The notes under the pieces: generated by a model | Seen by the model: only the letters and a program-made list of their open reading frames with translations | Database searches by the model: none | What the model was told of the DNA's origin: nothing | Made by a program: the position numbers and the translations under genes | NCBI GenBank assembly: GCA_030429495.1 | Contig: JAUIFH010000004.1 | Coordinates: 124,001 to 188,000 of the forward strand | From: Alphaproteobacteria bacterium | GTDB taxonomy: Bacteria; Pseudomonadota; Alphaproteobacteria; Rhodobacterales; Rhodobacteraceae | Reading direction: 5' to 3' | DNA length: 64,000 bases | Shown: in pieces, positions 7,632 through 17,183 of the stretch | Numbering within the stretch: position 1 is the first letter of the stretch | Layout: every line of letters begins with the position of its first letter

Positions 7632-8618
7632 ATGGCGGATACGATGCTCGATACGATTGCGAAACCCACCGAGGAAATCTCCGTCCGGGAGGTGTTCGGG
7701 ATCGACACCGACATGAAGGTCAAGGGCTTTGCCGAAAAGACCGACCGGGTTCCGGACATCGACCCGACCTACAAGTTCGACCCCGACACCACGCTCGCGA
7801 TCCTCGCGGGCTTTGCCTATAACCGTCGGGTGATGATTCAGGGCTATCACGGCACCGGTAAGTCGACCCATATCGAACAGGTCGCGGCGCATCTGAACTG
7901 GCCGGCGGTACGCGTCAATCTCGACAGCCATATCAGCCGGATCGACCTTATCGGCAAGGACGCGATCAAGCTGCGCGACGGCAAGCAGGTGACCGAATTC
8001 CACGAGGGCATCCTGCCCTGGGCGCTCAGGAACCCCGTCGCCATCGTTTTCGACGAATACGACGCCGGCCGCGCCGACGTCATGTTCGTGATCCAGCGCG
8101 TTCTGGAGCATGATGGCAAGCTGACGCTTCTCGACCAGAACGAGATCATCACGCCCCACCCGTCCTTCCGCCTCTTCGCAACGTCGAACACGGTCGGCCT
8201 TGGCGACACCACGGGCCTCTATCACGGCGTCCAGCAGATCAACCAGGCGCAGATGGACCGCTGGAGCCTCGTGGCGACGCTGAACTACCTGTCGCATGAC
8301 GCGGAAACCGCGATCGTTCTGGCCAAGAACCCGCACTACAACACCGAAAAGGGCCGCAAGCAGATCGGCCAGATGGTGACGGTCGCGGACCTGACGCGGA
8401 CCGCATTCATGAACGGCGACCTGTCGACCGTCATGAGCCCCCGGACGGTCATCAACTGGGCTCAGAACGCCGAGATCTTCCGCAATGTGGGCTATGCGTT
8501 CCGGCTCACCTTCCTGAACAAATGCGACGAGCTGGAGCGGCAGACCGTCGCCGAGTTCTACCAGCGCTGCTTCGACGAGGAACTGCCCGAGAGCGCTGCG
8601 AGCCAGAGCATCCGGTGA
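7632..8618 (+). CDS. cobS: Cobaltochelatase subunit CobS
   Basis: CobS is the AAA+ ATPase of the aerobic cobaltochelatase that inserts cobalt into hydrogenobyrinic acid a,c-diamide together with CobT and CobN. The 328-residue protein has the Walker A motif GYHGTGKST at 71-79, Walker [10 protein letters not shown] at about 136-144, sensor [10 protein letters not shown], and an arginine-finger region around QMDRWS. Length matches the family. The ATG at 7632 starts [25 protein letters not shown], close to known starts. cobT follows after 85 bases that hold twin hairpins, suggesting tuning of CobS to CobT output. cobN and the corrin pathway genes are not in the window. Confidence 0.97.
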   Translation: MADTMLDTIAKPTEEISVREVFGIDTDMKVKGFAEKTDRVPDIDPTYKFDPDTTLAILAGFAYNRRVMIQGYHGTGKSTHIEQVAAHLNWPAVRVNLDSHISRIDLIGKDAIKLRDGKQVTEFHEGILPWALRNPVAIVFDEYDAGRADVMFVIQRVLEHDGKLTLLDQNEIITPHPSFRLFATSNTVGLGDTTGLYHGVQQINQAQMDRWSLVATLNYLSHDAETAIVLAKNPHYNTEKGRKQIGQMVTVADLTRTAFMNGDLSTVMSPRTVINWAQNAEIFRNVGYAFRLTFLNKCDELERQTVAEFYQRCFDEELPESAASQSIR

Positions 8619-8628
8619 TGAAACGCGC

Positions 8629-8677
8629 GCAAATTCCTTCCAAAGGAATTTGCCAAAAGTCTTTGAAAGACTTTTGG
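8629..8677 (+). repeat. Twin 11-bp hairpins between cobS and cobT
   Basis: Two perfect hairpins of identical geometry stand back to back. The first pairs GCAAATTCCTT (8629-8639) with AAGGAATTTGC (8643-8653), loop CCA. The second pairs CCAAAAGTCTT (8653-8663) with AAGACTTTTGG (8667-8677), loop TGA. They share base 8653. The AT-rich stems contrast with the GC-rich surroundings. Likely roles are mRNA processing or stabilisation inside a cobS-cobT operon, or an intergenic repeat family. Confidence 0.75.
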
Positions 8678-8703
8678 TCGGCGAAGACTACTAGGTTCGG
8701 CAC

Positions 8704-10572
8704 ATGACCCAACGCTCCGACAACCCCGCCGATCCGTTCAAGAAGGCGCTCGCCGAGGCCACGAAGACAATGGCCGACGACCCGGACCTGACGGTCTCCT
8801 ACTCCGTCGATCCGCCGGGCATGGCGGGCGAGAATATGCGACTGCCGCAGGTCTCGCGCCGGATGACGCGGGATGAGGTGCTGATCGCGCGCGGCACGGC
8901 GGACGCCTTCGCACTGCGACACCGTCACCATGACCCGAAGGTCGCGGCGAAGTACCTGCCGCAGGGCCAGATGGCGCGTGACCTTTACGACGCAATGGAA
9001 ACCGCGCGTTGCGAGGCTGTCGGCGCCCGCGCTATGCCCGGCACGCTCGGCAATATCGACGCCAAGATCGGGGCCGAGGCAGCGAAACGCGGCTACGATC
9101 AGATCCGCGCCGCGCAGGACGCACCACTCGCGCAGGCCGCCGGCTACCTCGTTCGTCACCTCGCCACCGGCCGCACCATGCCCGGCGGCGCCCAGAACGT
9201 CATGGAGCTCTGGCGTCCCTTCATCGAGGAACAGGCGGGCGGCACGCTCGACCGCATCGACGACGTCCTCGCCGATCAGGCCGCCTTCGCCCGCCTCGCC
9301 CGGCAGGTGATCAAGGACCTTGGCTACGGCGACCAGCTGGGCGACGACCCGGACATGGAGGACAACGCCGAGGGCGACGAGGCGGAGGCCGAGGAACAGG
9401 AGACGCCCGAAAGCGAAGAGGGCGAGGAGCAATCCGAGGAATCCGAGGCAAGTCCCGAGCAGTCTCAAGAGGATCAGGACGATCAGTCCCAGGCCGAAGT
9501 CTCGATGGACGAGATGGCCGACATGGAGGACGGCGAAGAGGCAGAGATGCCCGAGGGCGAGGCGCCGCTGGAGCCGCCGCCGCCCGCCCCCTATTCCGAC
9601 GCCGACCCGAACTATGCCGTCTACACCACTGATTTTGATGAGGAAATCAAGGCCGAAGAATTGGCCGAACCGGCGGAACTGGAACGTCTTCGCGCCTATC
9701 TCGACCAGCAGCTTGAACCGCTGAAGGGCGCGGTCAGCCGACTGGCCAACAAGCTTCAGCGTCGTTTGCAGGCGCAACAGAACCGGTCTTGGGAGTTCGA
9801 TCGCGAGGAAGGTATCCTCGACGCCGGCCGCCTCGCCCGCGTGGTCGCAAACCCGACGACACCGCTGTCCTTCAAGGTCGAGAAGGACATGGAGTTCCGC
9901 GACACCGTCGTGACGCTCTTGCTCGACAATTCCGGCTCCATGCGCGGTCGCCCGATCTCCATCGCCGCGATCTGCGCCGATGTTCTGGCGCGCACGCTCG
10001 AACGCTGTCAGGTGAAGGTCGAGATTCTCGGCTTCACTACCCGCGCCTGGAAGGGCGGCCAGAGCCGCGAGCGCTGGCTGGCGGCGGGCCGCGACCAGCA
10101 ACCCGGGCGGCTGAACGATCTTCGCCACATCATCTACAAGGGCGCGGACGCACCGTGGCGGCGGGCGCGGCCCAACCTCGGGCTCATGATGAAGGAAGGC
10201 CTCCTGAAGGAGAACATCGACGGCGAGGCGCTGGAATGGGCGCACCGCCGGGTGATCCACCGCCCGGAGCAGCGCAAGATCCTGATGGTGATTTCCGACG
10301 GGGCGCCGGTGGACGACTCAACCTTGTCCGTCAACCCAGCGAATTATCTGGAAAAACATCTGCGCGACGTGATCGCGATGGTGGAAAAGCGCAAGGCGGT
10401 GGAACTGATAGCCATCGGCATCGGCCATGACGTGACGCGATACTACCAGCGCGCCGTGACAATCACCGATGTCGAGCAGCTCGCCGGAGCGATGACCGAA
10501 CAGCTCGCGAGCCTATTCGACAGTGATCCCCGCGCACGCGCGCGGGTGATGGGGATGAAGCGGGCGAGCTGA
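8704..10572 (+). CDS. cobT: Cobaltochelatase subunit CobT
   Basis: CobT is the VWA-domain partner of CobS in the ATP-dependent cobalt insertion complex. The 622-residue protein has an N-terminal helical domain (1-210), a very acidic low-complexity linker (about 217-300, rich in Glu, Asp and Ser), and a C-terminal von Willebrand A domain whose metal-dependent adhesion site begins [11 protein letters not shown] at about residue 408; the second MIDAS element is in [13 protein letters not shown]. This architecture mirrors the ChlD/BchD subunit of magnesium chelatase. It begins 85 bases after cobS and is clearly in the same transcription unit. Length and order are normal for the family. Confidence 0.97.
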   Translation: MTQRSDNPADPFKKALAEATKTMADDPDLTVSYSVDPPGMAGENMRLPQVSRRMTRDEVLIARGTADAFALRHRHHDPKVAAKYLPQGQMARDLYDAMETARCEAVGARAMPGTLGNIDAKIGAEAAKRGYDQIRAAQDAPLAQAAGYLVRHLATGRTMPGGAQNVMELWRPFIEEQAGGTLDRIDDVLADQAAFARLARQVIKDLGYGDQLGDDPDMEDNAEGDEAEAEEQETPESEEGEEQSEESEASPEQSQEDQDDQSQAEVSMDEMADMEDGEEAEMPEGEAPLEPPPPAPYSDADPNYAVYTTDFDEEIKAEELAEPAELERLRAYLDQQLEPLKGAVSRLANKLQRRLQAQQNRSWEFDREEGILDAGRLARVVANPTTPLSFKVEKDMEFRDTVVTLLLDNSGSMRGRPISIAAICADVLARTLERCQVKVEILGFTTRAWKGGQSRERWLAAGRDQQPGRLNDLRHIIYKGADAPWRRARPNLGLMMKEGLLKENIDGEALEWAHRRVIHRPEQRKILMVISDGAPVDDSTLSVNPANYLEKHLRDVIAMVEKRKAVELIAIGIGHDVTRYYQRAVTITDVEQLAGAMTEQLASLFDSDPRARARVMGMKRAS

Positions 10573-10616
10573 CAGACCCGACCTGCCATCCACAGAAACC
10601 TATGAGCGGGGGCCCG

Positions 10617-12425
10617 ATGTTCCAGACCTTCGAAACGACCGCCCGCCCCGAACAGGGACCGCCCCGGCTCGCGGTGCTCAGGGCGGAATTGAGGCGCGCC
10701 GGGCTCGACGGTTTCATCGTGCCGCGCGCCGACGCGCATCAGGGCGAATATGTCGCGCAGGCGGACCAGCGGCTTGCCTGGCTCACCGGGTTCATGGGAT
10801 CGGCGGGGTTCTGCATCGTGCTTCCGGCGATTGCGGGCGTCTTCATCGACGGCCGCTACCGGACGCAGGTCAAGGCGCAGGTGGATCTGGCCGCCTACAC
10901 ACCCGTCCCGTGGCCGGAGGTGAAACCGGGCGACTGGCTGCTCCAGCAATTACCGGAGGGCGGGCGGATCGGTTTCGACCCGTGGCTGCACACCCACAAG
11001 GAGATTGAGGCGCTTCACGAGGCGCTCAAAGGAAGCAGCGTAACCCTTTGTGAAACCGATAATCATGTCGATTCAGTCTGGCAGGATCGGCCACAGCTGC
11101 CGCTTGGCCCGGTCGCGATCCAACCGCTCGAATTCGCGGGCGAGACCGCCGCCGACAAGCGCGCGCGGATCGGCCGGGACATCACGGCCGCCGGTCAGAA
11201 CGCCGCCGTTCTCACCCTGCCCGACTCCATCTCCTGGCTACTGAACATCCGCGGCTCGGATATCGAGCGCAACCCCGTCGTCCAGGCCTTCGCGATCCTG
11301 CACGACACCGGCCGCATGACGCTTTTCATCGCGGCCGAGAAACTTTCGCCCGAGGTCCGCGCGCATCTGGGCAGCGACGTCACCATCCGCCCGCCCGCGG
11401 CCTTCGCGCCCGCGCTGCGGACGCTGAAAGGCCCGGTCCGGGTCGATCCCGCCACCGCCCCCTTGCAGGTTCCGCTCGAACTGGGTGAGGCCGGCGCCGC
11501 GATCGCCTGGGGGCCCGATCCCTGCCTTCTGCCGAAGGCGCGCAAGAACCCGGCCGAGATCGCCGGCATGGCCGAGGCGCATCTGCGTGACGGGGCCGCG
11601 ATGGTCGAATTCCTCGCCTGGCTAGATGCGGAGGCGACGAAGGGGGCGCTGACCGAGATCGACGTTGTGAAGAAGCTCGAAGGGTTCCGTCGGGCCACCA
11701 ACGCACTAAAGGAAATCAGCTTCGAGACGATCTGCGGCACCGGCCCGAACGGCGCGATCATGCATTACCGCGTCACCGACGACACCAACCGACCCCTGCG
11801 AGACGGCGAGATCGTCGTCGTCGACTCCGGCGGCCAGTATGTCGACGGCACGACCGACATCACCCGGACGATCGCGATTGGCGCGCCCGACCCGGAGGCG
11901 CGCGCCGCCTTCACGCGTGTCCTGCAAGGGATGATCGCGATTTCACGGCTGCGCTGGCCAAAGGGCATCGCGGGCGCCCATCTCGACAGCATCGCGCGCT
12001 ACAACCTCTGGCTCGCCGGGCAGGACTTCGACCACGGCACGGGCCACGGCGTCGGCGCTTATCTCTCTGTGCATGAGGGGCCGCAGCGGCTTTCCCGCAC
12101 CGGCGACGTGCCGCTGGAAGCCGGGATGATCCTGTCGAACGAGCCGGGATATTACCGCGAGGGCGCCTTCGGCATCCGGATCGAGAACCTCGTCCTTGTC
12201 GAGGAGGCGCCCGCCCTGCCCGACGGCGACGATCACCGCAAGATGCTGGCCTTCCGGACGCTGACCTGGGTGCCCATCGACCGGCGGCTGATCGACGCAG
12301 CCGTCTTGACCGGGGCAGAGCGGGCATGGCTCAATGCCTACCACGCCGAGGTGGCAGCGCGGATTGGCCCGCGCGTCTCGGCGCCGGCGCGCGACTGGCT
12401 TGCCGGAGCGACGGAACCGGTCTGA
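10617..12425 (+). CDS. Xaa-Pro aminopeptidase, M24B family
   Basis: A 602-residue metallopeptidase that removes N-terminal residues before proline. The N-terminal creatinase-type domains (1-310) include LRRAGLDGFIVPRADAHQGEY and WLTGFMGSAGFC; the pita-bread catalytic domain has the five expected metal ligands in VVVDSGGQYVDGTTDITRT (two Asp), GTGHGVGAYLSVHEGP (His), LSNEPGYY (Glu) and RIENLVLVEE (Glu). The three-domain length near 600 is that of the long aminopeptidase P class found in Rhodobacterales. MFQTFE at 10617 is the usual start; an ATG at 10602 would add five residues. It lies 44 bases after cobT and may be read from the same promoter. Confidence 0.93.
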   Translation: MFQTFETTARPEQGPPRLAVLRAELRRAGLDGFIVPRADAHQGEYVAQADQRLAWLTGFMGSAGFCIVLPAIAGVFIDGRYRTQVKAQVDLAAYTPVPWPEVKPGDWLLQQLPEGGRIGFDPWLHTHKEIEALHEALKGSSVTLCETDNHVDSVWQDRPQLPLGPVAIQPLEFAGETAADKRARIGRDITAAGQNAAVLTLPDSISWLLNIRGSDIERNPVVQAFAILHDTGRMTLFIAAEKLSPEVRAHLGSDVTIRPPAAFAPALRTLKGPVRVDPATAPLQVPLELGEAGAAIAWGPDPCLLPKARKNPAEIAGMAEAHLRDGAAMVEFLAWLDAEATKGALTEIDVVKKLEGFRRATNALKEISFETICGTGPNGAIMHYRVTDDTNRPLRDGEIVVVDSGGQYVDGTTDITRTIAIGAPDPEARAAFTRVLQGMIAISRLRWPKGIAGAHLDSIARYNLWLAGQDFDHGTGHGVGAYLSVHEGPQRLSRTGDVPLEAGMILSNEPGYYREGAFGIRIENLVLVEEAPALPDGDDHRKMLAFRTLTWVPIDRRLIDAAVLTGAERAWLNAYHAEVAARIGPRVSAPARDWLAGATEPV

Positions 12426-12481
12426 CATATTCCTGAAAGACTGTTCGAGGAAACTGGCCCCCTGGGGCAATGGAGGACGAT

Positions 12482-12823
12482 ATGGCAGGCGATATCCGTA
12501 TTCGCGAGGCCAGCGGTACCTGGGTGGTGCGCGCAGGCGGTGCAGTGATCGGCGAAACGAAACAGGCGCTGGAGCTCAGCGAAGGCAGCTACCCGCCGGT
12601 GATCTACTTCCCGCGCGAGGACATCGCGATGGCATTCCTGGACCCCAGCGACAAGCAGACGGTCTGTCCTTTCAAGGGCGCGGCGAATTACTTCACGATC
12701 GCCGCGAAAAGCGGCCCCATCAACGATGCCGCCTGGAGCTACGAGAGCCCGAAGGAAGGGATGGAGGCGATCGCGGGCCACCTCGCCTTCTACCCGGACA
12801 AGGTGACGGTCGAGCGGCTTTAG
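12482..12823 (+). CDS. DUF427 domain protein
   Basis: A 113-residue single-domain protein. The pattern [42 protein letters not shown] and [18 protein letters not shown] is characteristic of DUF427, a compact beta-barrel family of unknown activity that often sits near redox or FAD genes. The conserved Cys-Pro-Phe-Lys-Gly motif is intact. The ATG at 12482 has GGAGG five bases upstream, which decides it over an ATG at 12470. It is followed after 25 bases by a short SDR, and the two genes probably form one unit. Confidence 0.9.
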   Translation: MAGDIRIREASGTWVVRAGGAVIGETKQALELSEGSYPPVIYFPREDIAMAFLDPSDKQTVCPFKGAANYFTIAAKSGPINDAAWSYESPKEGMEAIAGHLAFYPDKVTVERL

Positions 12824-12848
12824 ACCGCCGCAACGGGGGATCAGCACA

Positions 12849-13448
12849 ATGCGAATTCTGATTGTCGGGGCCGAAGGCGATATCGGCCGCGCGGCCTGCG
12901 CGGAACTCTCACCGCGTCATGAGATCATCAAGGCAGGCCGAAACGGTGCCGATGCGCAGGTGGATATCTCGGACAGGGCCTCGATCGAGGCGATGTACCG
13001 CACTTGCGGCACGGTCGACGCGGTCATTTCGACGGCCGGTTCGGTTCATTTCGGCCCGCTCACCGATTTTACCCACGATCAATTCACGCTTGGGCTGACG
13101 AACAAGGTGATGGGGCAGGTCAACCTCGTTCTGGTCGGCTTGGATTTTGTGTCCGATGGTGGTTCCTTCACCCTGACAAGCGGCGTTCTGGACCGCGACC
13201 CGATCCGGCAAGGCACTGGCGCTGCCACGGCGAACGGGGCGCTTGGCGGTTTCGTCACCGGCGCTGCGATCGAGATGCCGCGCGGGCTGCGGATCAACGC
13301 TGTCAGCCCCGGCCTGCTGGACGTGTCGAAACCAAGATATGGCGCATTCTTCCTCGGACACGAGACGGTGCCCTCGGACCGGGTCGGACGCGCCTACGCC
13401 AAGAGCGTCGAGGGGGCGCTGACCGGCAAGGTCATCGTCGTCGAATAG
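12849..13448 (+). CDS. Short-chain dehydrogenase-like protein with degenerate active site
   Basis: A 199-residue Rossmann protein shorter than the usual 250. The nucleotide-binding loop GAEGDIGRAA at 7-16 and the NRxG-like AGRNGADAQVDISD are present, and TAGSVHFGPL takes the place of NNAG. The catalytic Ser remains in LTSGVL, but where YxxxK is expected the sequence reads TGAATANGALGGF, so both Tyr and Lys are gone. This matches a known subgroup of short SDR-like proteins for which activity is unproven. The C-terminal INAVSPGLLDVS is conserved. Whether it is a reductase or a nucleotide-binding regulator cannot be told. Confidence 0.85.
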   Translation: MRILIVGAEGDIGRAACAELSPRHEIIKAGRNGADAQVDISDRASIEAMYRTCGTVDAVISTAGSVHFGPLTDFTHDQFTLGLTNKVMGQVNLVLVGLDFVSDGGSFTLTSGVLDRDPIRQGTGAATANGALGGFVTGAAIEMPRGLRINAVSPGLLDVSKPRYGAFFLGHETVPSDRVGRAYAKSVEGALTGKVIVVE

Positions 13449-13466
13449 GCAGAAGGGCGTCTCGCC

Positions 13467-15149
13467 TCAGCTGTGCTCTTCCGCCGCTGTCTCGGCCAAT
13501 GCCCTTGCATAGGCGCGAAGCGCATCGGTCTGGAAGACCGCGCCGACGAGTTCCGCCATCCCGTCAGCGCCCTGGCGGGTGACAGGGATGAAATCCGCCC
13601 CGGTCCGCTCAAACGTCCTGAGCGCGGTTTCCAGCATCTGCGTCTCACCCAGGACCGTGCCTTCCTCGATCATGTCGCGACACGCAGCCTCGGACGCGGC
13701 GCGGCGATGTGTCATCGGCCGCAGGATGTCAGAGAGACGGATCGTCTCGCCAAGATAGGCCTGCGGACCGGCAGCCAGGTGAACCCCCCGCCGCTCAAGC
13801 TGGGTCAGGAAGAACGACCGGTCGACAATCCGCGAGGCAAGTGCCGTCGAAAGTGACACCGCCGTCATGACGGCCAGCCCCGTCTCCCAGTCGCCCGTCA
13901 GCTCAAAAACGATGAGTGTGGTGGAGATCGGCGCACCAAGGACCGCAGCCGCCACCGCGCCCATCCCCGCCAGGGCGTAGACCGTCTCTGCACCCGACAC
14001 TTCGGGCAGGATACCGGTCGCAATCAGCCCGAAGGCAAGCCCGGTCAGCGAACCGACGACCAGCGCAGGTGAGAACATGCCACCGCCCATCCGCCCCCCC
14101 ATCGTGACCGAGACCGCCACAACCTTGACCACGGCATAAAGGATCGCGGCCCCCAGCCCGATCTGTCCGGTCAGCGCCGCCGATGTCGTCTCGTACCCAA
14201 CGCCGATGATATGGGGAAACGGGATCGCCAGCGCGCCGAGCACCGCGCCCGCAAGCATCGGCCGCAGATAACGCGGGATGCCGGTCGCACGCTGAAGCCG
14301 GTTGCCGACATCCTCGGCAAAGATCACCGTCTTCATGAGGACCACCGCCACCAACCCGGAGACAAGGCCCAGCAGCAGGAAGGCCGGCAGTTCGACATAG
14401 AAGGCCAGCCCGCCCTCGGCCGGCAGCGTGAACTCAGTCACACCGCCGAATTCCAGCCGGTTGATGACGGTGCCGGCAACCGATGCGATGGCGATCGGCG
14501 CGAAGGCGTGAACCGCGAAATGCCTGAGTACGACCTCAAGCGCGAAGATCGCCCCCGCGATCGGCGCGTTGAAGCTGGCCGAGACGGCTGCCGCCACGGC
14601 GCAGCCAAGCAGGTCGCGGCCGGTGATCCCGTTGGCATTGATCCGGTTCGACACCCAGGTCGAGATGACCGCGGCCAGATGGACGACCGGCCCTTCCCGC
14701 CCCGAGGAACCGCCCGACCCGAGCGTGATGAGCGAGGCCGCCGCCGAGGCGAGACCGGCGCGCCGCTCGACGCGCCCCTCGTTCATCGCCGCGCCTTCGA
14801 TCACGTCGGCGACCGCCCGCACGCGGCCGTCCGGCGTGAACCGGTCAAGGATCAGCCCGACGACCAGTCCACCGAAGATCGGGATCACCAGCACCCACCA
14901 CCACGGCAATTCACCGGCGACAGAGGCAAGCTGCAGGTCGTCGCTGCCATAAAGGAACGTCTGAAGCGCCGAGATGCCCTTGCGGAAGAACAGCGCGGCA
15001 AAGCCCGCCGCGACCCCGATCGCAAGCGCGATGAACCAGAACTGGATCTGGCTTGGGCCGCGCGCGCGCATGACATGAAACGCCCGCGCCAGCTCGGCCC
15101 GGACCGCGCCTGTCATACGCGCTGCTGCGTTCGGGGACTTCTCCTCCAC
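13467..15149 (-). CDS. ClC family chloride channel/transporter with C-terminal CBS region
   Basis: A 560-residue membrane protein with about ten to twelve hydrophobic segments and a cytosolic tail of about 110 residues (from 450) that looks like a CBS pair. The external gate motif GREGP is intact with its Glu. The internal site reads NAPIAGAIFALEVVL: where CLC-ec1 has two Glu (E202, E203) this protein has Glu-Val, as in eukaryotic ClC channels, so proton coupling may be lost. The Ser-containing GSGIP filter is not recognisable; GRVRAVAD stands in its place. The GTG start at 15149 and an ATG at 15116 are both possible. It is divergent from the FAD oxidase at 15237. Confidence 0.92.
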   Translation of the reverse strand: MEEKSPNAAARMTGAVRAELARAFHVMRARGPSQIQFWFIALAIGVAAGFAALFFRKGISALQTFLYGSDDLQLASVAGELPWWWVLVIPIFGGLVVGLILDRFTPDGRVRAVADVIEGAAMNEGRVERRAGLASAAASLITLGSGGSSGREGPVVHLAAVISTWVSNRINANGITGRDLLGCAVAAAVSASFNAPIAGAIFALEVVLRHFAVHAFAPIAIASVAGTVINRLEFGGVTEFTLPAEGGLAFYVELPAFLLLGLVSGLVAVVLMKTVIFAEDVGNRLQRATGIPRYLRPMLAGAVLGALAIPFPHIIGVGYETTSAALTGQIGLGAAILYAVVKVVAVSVTMGGRMGGGMFSPALVVGSLTGLAFGLIATGILPEVSGAETVYALAGMGAVAAAVLGAPISTTLIVFELTGDWETGLAVMTAVSLSTALASRIVDRSFFLTQLERRGVHLAAGPQAYLGETIRLSDILRPMTHRRAASEAACRDMIEEGTVLGETQMLETALRTFERTGADFIPVTRQGADGMAELVGAVFQTDALRAYARALAETAAEEHS

Positions 15150-15236
15150 CCGGCACTTTTCCGCAGGCCACTTGTGTCAGGGCTTTCCCGGGCCGCCCGC
15201 TTGGCCTAGGGTCCCCGCGCCCGCCCCGAGGTCAGA

Positions 15237-16613
15237 ATGCCCCACGACGCCGCACTTGCCGAACTGACAACCTTCTTAGGAGATCGCCTTGCGCGCTCCA
15301 AGCCCGAACGCGCAAGCCACGCTCGGAACGAGACATGGTTTCCCGAGGCCTTGCCCGACGCCGTGGCCTATCCGGAAACGACGGAGGAAGTCGCGCGCAT
15401 CGTCGCGACCTGCGCCCGCCACGGCTGTCCGGTTACCGCCTGGGGCACCGGAACCTCGCTTGAAGGGCACGCGCTGGCGATCCGTGGCGGCGTCAGCCTC
15501 GACCTCACGCAGATGAACCGGGTGCTGGAGGTGCGGGCCGAGGACATGCAGGCCGTCGTCCAGCCGGGTGTGACGCGCGAGGCGCTGAATACCGAACTTC
15601 GCGCCACCGGCCTTATGTTCCCGGTCGATCCCGGCGCCGATGCCTCGCTGGGCGGCATGGCGGCGACGCGCGCCTCGGGCACCACGGCGGTTCGTTATGG
15701 CACGATGCGCGACAACGTGATGGCGCTTGAGGTGGTTCTCGCCGACGGGCGGGTGATCCGCACCGGGTCGGGCGCGCGCAAGTCGTCCGCCGGCTACGAC
15801 CTGACCGGCCTTTTCGTCGGCTCCGAGGGCACGCTCGGAATCATCACCGAGCTGACGCTCAAGCTTCATGGCCAGCCCGAGGCGATTTCCGCCGCCGTCT
15901 GCGCCTTCGACACATTCGACGCCGCCGTCATGACGGTGATCGCGACGATCCAGATGGGCATCCCCATGGCCCGGATCGAATTCGTGGACGAGACGACAGC
16001 GGCGATCTTCAACGCCGCGAACGGCACGCAGCTTCCCGAAAAGCCGCATCTGATGGTCGAATTCCACGGCTCCGACACCTCCGCCGCCGAGGATGCCCGG
16101 CGCTTCGGCGAGGTCGTGGCCGAGATGGGAGGCGGGCATTTCGACTGGGCGACCACGACCGAGGACCGCAACCGCCTGTGGAAGATGCGCCACGGCGCCT
16201 ACCCGGCCTGCATCGCCTCGCGTCCCGGCTGCATGGGGCTTGTGACCGACATGTGCGTGCCGAGCTCGCGGCTGGCGGAGGCCGTGCGCGAGACACGCGC
16301 CGACATCACCGCAAGCGGCATCCCCGGGCCGATCCTCGGCCATGTCGGCGACGGCAATTTCCACGCGATCCTGCTGATCGACCGGGGCAATCCCGAAGAA
16401 CTGAAAACCGCCAAGGCGCTCGCCCACCGCATGGCCGAACGCGCGCTCCGGCTCGGCGGCACGATCACCGGCGAACACGGGGTGGGCATGGGCAAGAAGG
16501 ACCTGATGGCGATGGAGCATGGCGAGGCATGGGAAGTGATGGCGCGGATCAAGCGGGCGCTCGACCCGGACGGCATCCTCAACCCCGGCAAGGTGGTGGA
16601 GGTGAACCAGTGA
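15237..16613 (+). CDS. FAD-linked 2-hydroxyacid oxidase/dehydrogenase, GlcD/D-LDH family
   Basis: A 458-residue flavoprotein. The PCMH-type FAD-binding domain (about 38-215) contains TAWGTGTSLEGHA and the diphosphate loop DPGADASLGGMAATRASGT, and VGSEGTLGIITELTLKLHG ends it. The C-terminal cap has GHVGDGNFHAI and GTITGEHGVGMGKKDLM, whose His residues bind the hydroxyacid and metal. Relatives oxidise D-lactate or glycolate and pass electrons to cytochrome c or quinone. No glcE/glcF partner is present, which favours a single-chain D-lactate dehydrogenase (cytochrome) type. Its stop overlaps the GTG of the next gene (GTGA), so the two are translated together. Confidence 0.9.
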   Translation: MPHDAALAELTTFLGDRLARSKPERASHARNETWFPEALPDAVAYPETTEEVARIVATCARHGCPVTAWGTGTSLEGHALAIRGGVSLDLTQMNRVLEVRAEDMQAVVQPGVTREALNTELRATGLMFPVDPGADASLGGMAATRASGTTAVRYGTMRDNVMALEVVLADGRVIRTGSGARKSSAGYDLTGLFVGSEGTLGIITELTLKLHGQPEAISAAVCAFDTFDAAVMTVIATIQMGIPMARIEFVDETTAAIFNAANGTQLPEKPHLMVEFHGSDTSAAEDARRFGEVVAEMGGGHFDWATTTEDRNRLWKMRHGAYPACIASRPGCMGLVTDMCVPSSRLAEAVRETRADITASGIPGPILGHVGDGNFHAILLIDRGNPEELKTAKALAHRMAERALRLGGTITGEHGVGMGKKDLMAMEHGEAWEVMARIKRALDPDGILNPGKVVEVNQ

Positions 16614-16999
16614 CCCTGCCATCGCCCGACGCCTTCCCCCGCGCCTTTGCCAATGCCTGGTCGGCCCGCGACGTGAAGGCCATCGCCGAACTTTTTGCCG
16701 AGGATGCCGATTTCCTGACGCTGACCGGCCACTGGGCCGAGGGGCGCAAGGCGATCGCCGAAACGCTCGCGGGCGAGATGGCCGGCGCGTTTTCGCGGGC
16801 GAAGCTCGTGACCGGGCGGACCAAGCAGCGCCAGATCGCGCCGGGTGCCGCGCAGGTGATGCAGCGCTATGTGCTCTCGGGCATCCTGAACGCCGACGGG
16901 TCCGATGCTGGACGCGTGGGCGCGATCCTGTCGGCGGTGCTGGTGGACGGCCCGCAGGGCTGGGCGGTGGCCGCGGCGCAGTTTACCGCGGAAGGGTAG
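16610..16999 (+). CDS. SnoaL/NTF2-like small protein
   Basis: A 129-residue protein translated from a GTG that overlaps the stop of the upstream oxidase. The order helix-AFANAWSARDVKAIAELFAEDADFLTLTGHWAEGRKAI followed by three strands ending GWAVAAAQFTAEG is the NTF2/SnoaL fold of the DUF4440/SgcJ type, in which a cone-shaped barrel encloses a hydrophobic pocket. Such proteins can be small isomerases, but many have no known substrate. Coupling with a hydroxyacid oxidase suggests a linked metabolic role; this is inference from the overlap only. Confidence 0.8.
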   Translation: MTLPSPDAFPRAFANAWSARDVKAIAELFAEDADFLTLTGHWAEGRKAIAETLAGEMAGAFSRAKLVTGRTKQRQIAPGAAQVMQRYVLSGILNADGSDAGRVGAILSAVLVDGPQGWAVAAAQFTAEG

Positions 17000-17012
17000 T
17001 TCGACGTGAGAA

Positions 17013-17162
17013 GGGCAGCGCCCGACCCTGGGAAGGCGCACGTGGCGCGTCATCCAGGCAGGGCGCCGGCAGCGTCGCCCTGCCACACGACCGTTCGGAG
17101 CGGGCCTGAAACGTGCACCCGACCCGGGGGAGGGTCGGGTGCTGCCCGGCCTTCGGCCGGGC
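17013..17162. other. Nested inverted repeats in the convergent gap before glyS
   Basis: This 150-base region holds at least four pairings. GGGCAGCGCCCGACCCT (17013-17029) can pair with 17131-17147 with one mismatch. The same right side can instead pair with GCACCCGACCC (17115-17125), loop 6. GGCAGGGCG (17057-17065) pairs with CGCCCTGCC (17076-17084). GCCCGGCC (17144-17151) pairs with GGCCGGGC (17155-17162), loop TTC. It lies between convergent genes and may be a complex bidirectional terminator or a structured RNA. Confidence 0.5.
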
Positions 17163-17183
17163 GACACCGCTAAAGTCAGATCC

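Noticed and set aside
8506-10260. A long open frame on the minus strand across cobT
   Set aside because: It is antisense to clear cobT coding sequence; its Leu/Gly/Val-rich translation has no family motif, as expected from a GC-rich gene read in reverse.
15276-16622. Long minus-strand frame over the FAD oxidase gene
   Set aside because: The oxidase is certain; the antisense product is His/Arg/Asp-rich with no recognisable domain.
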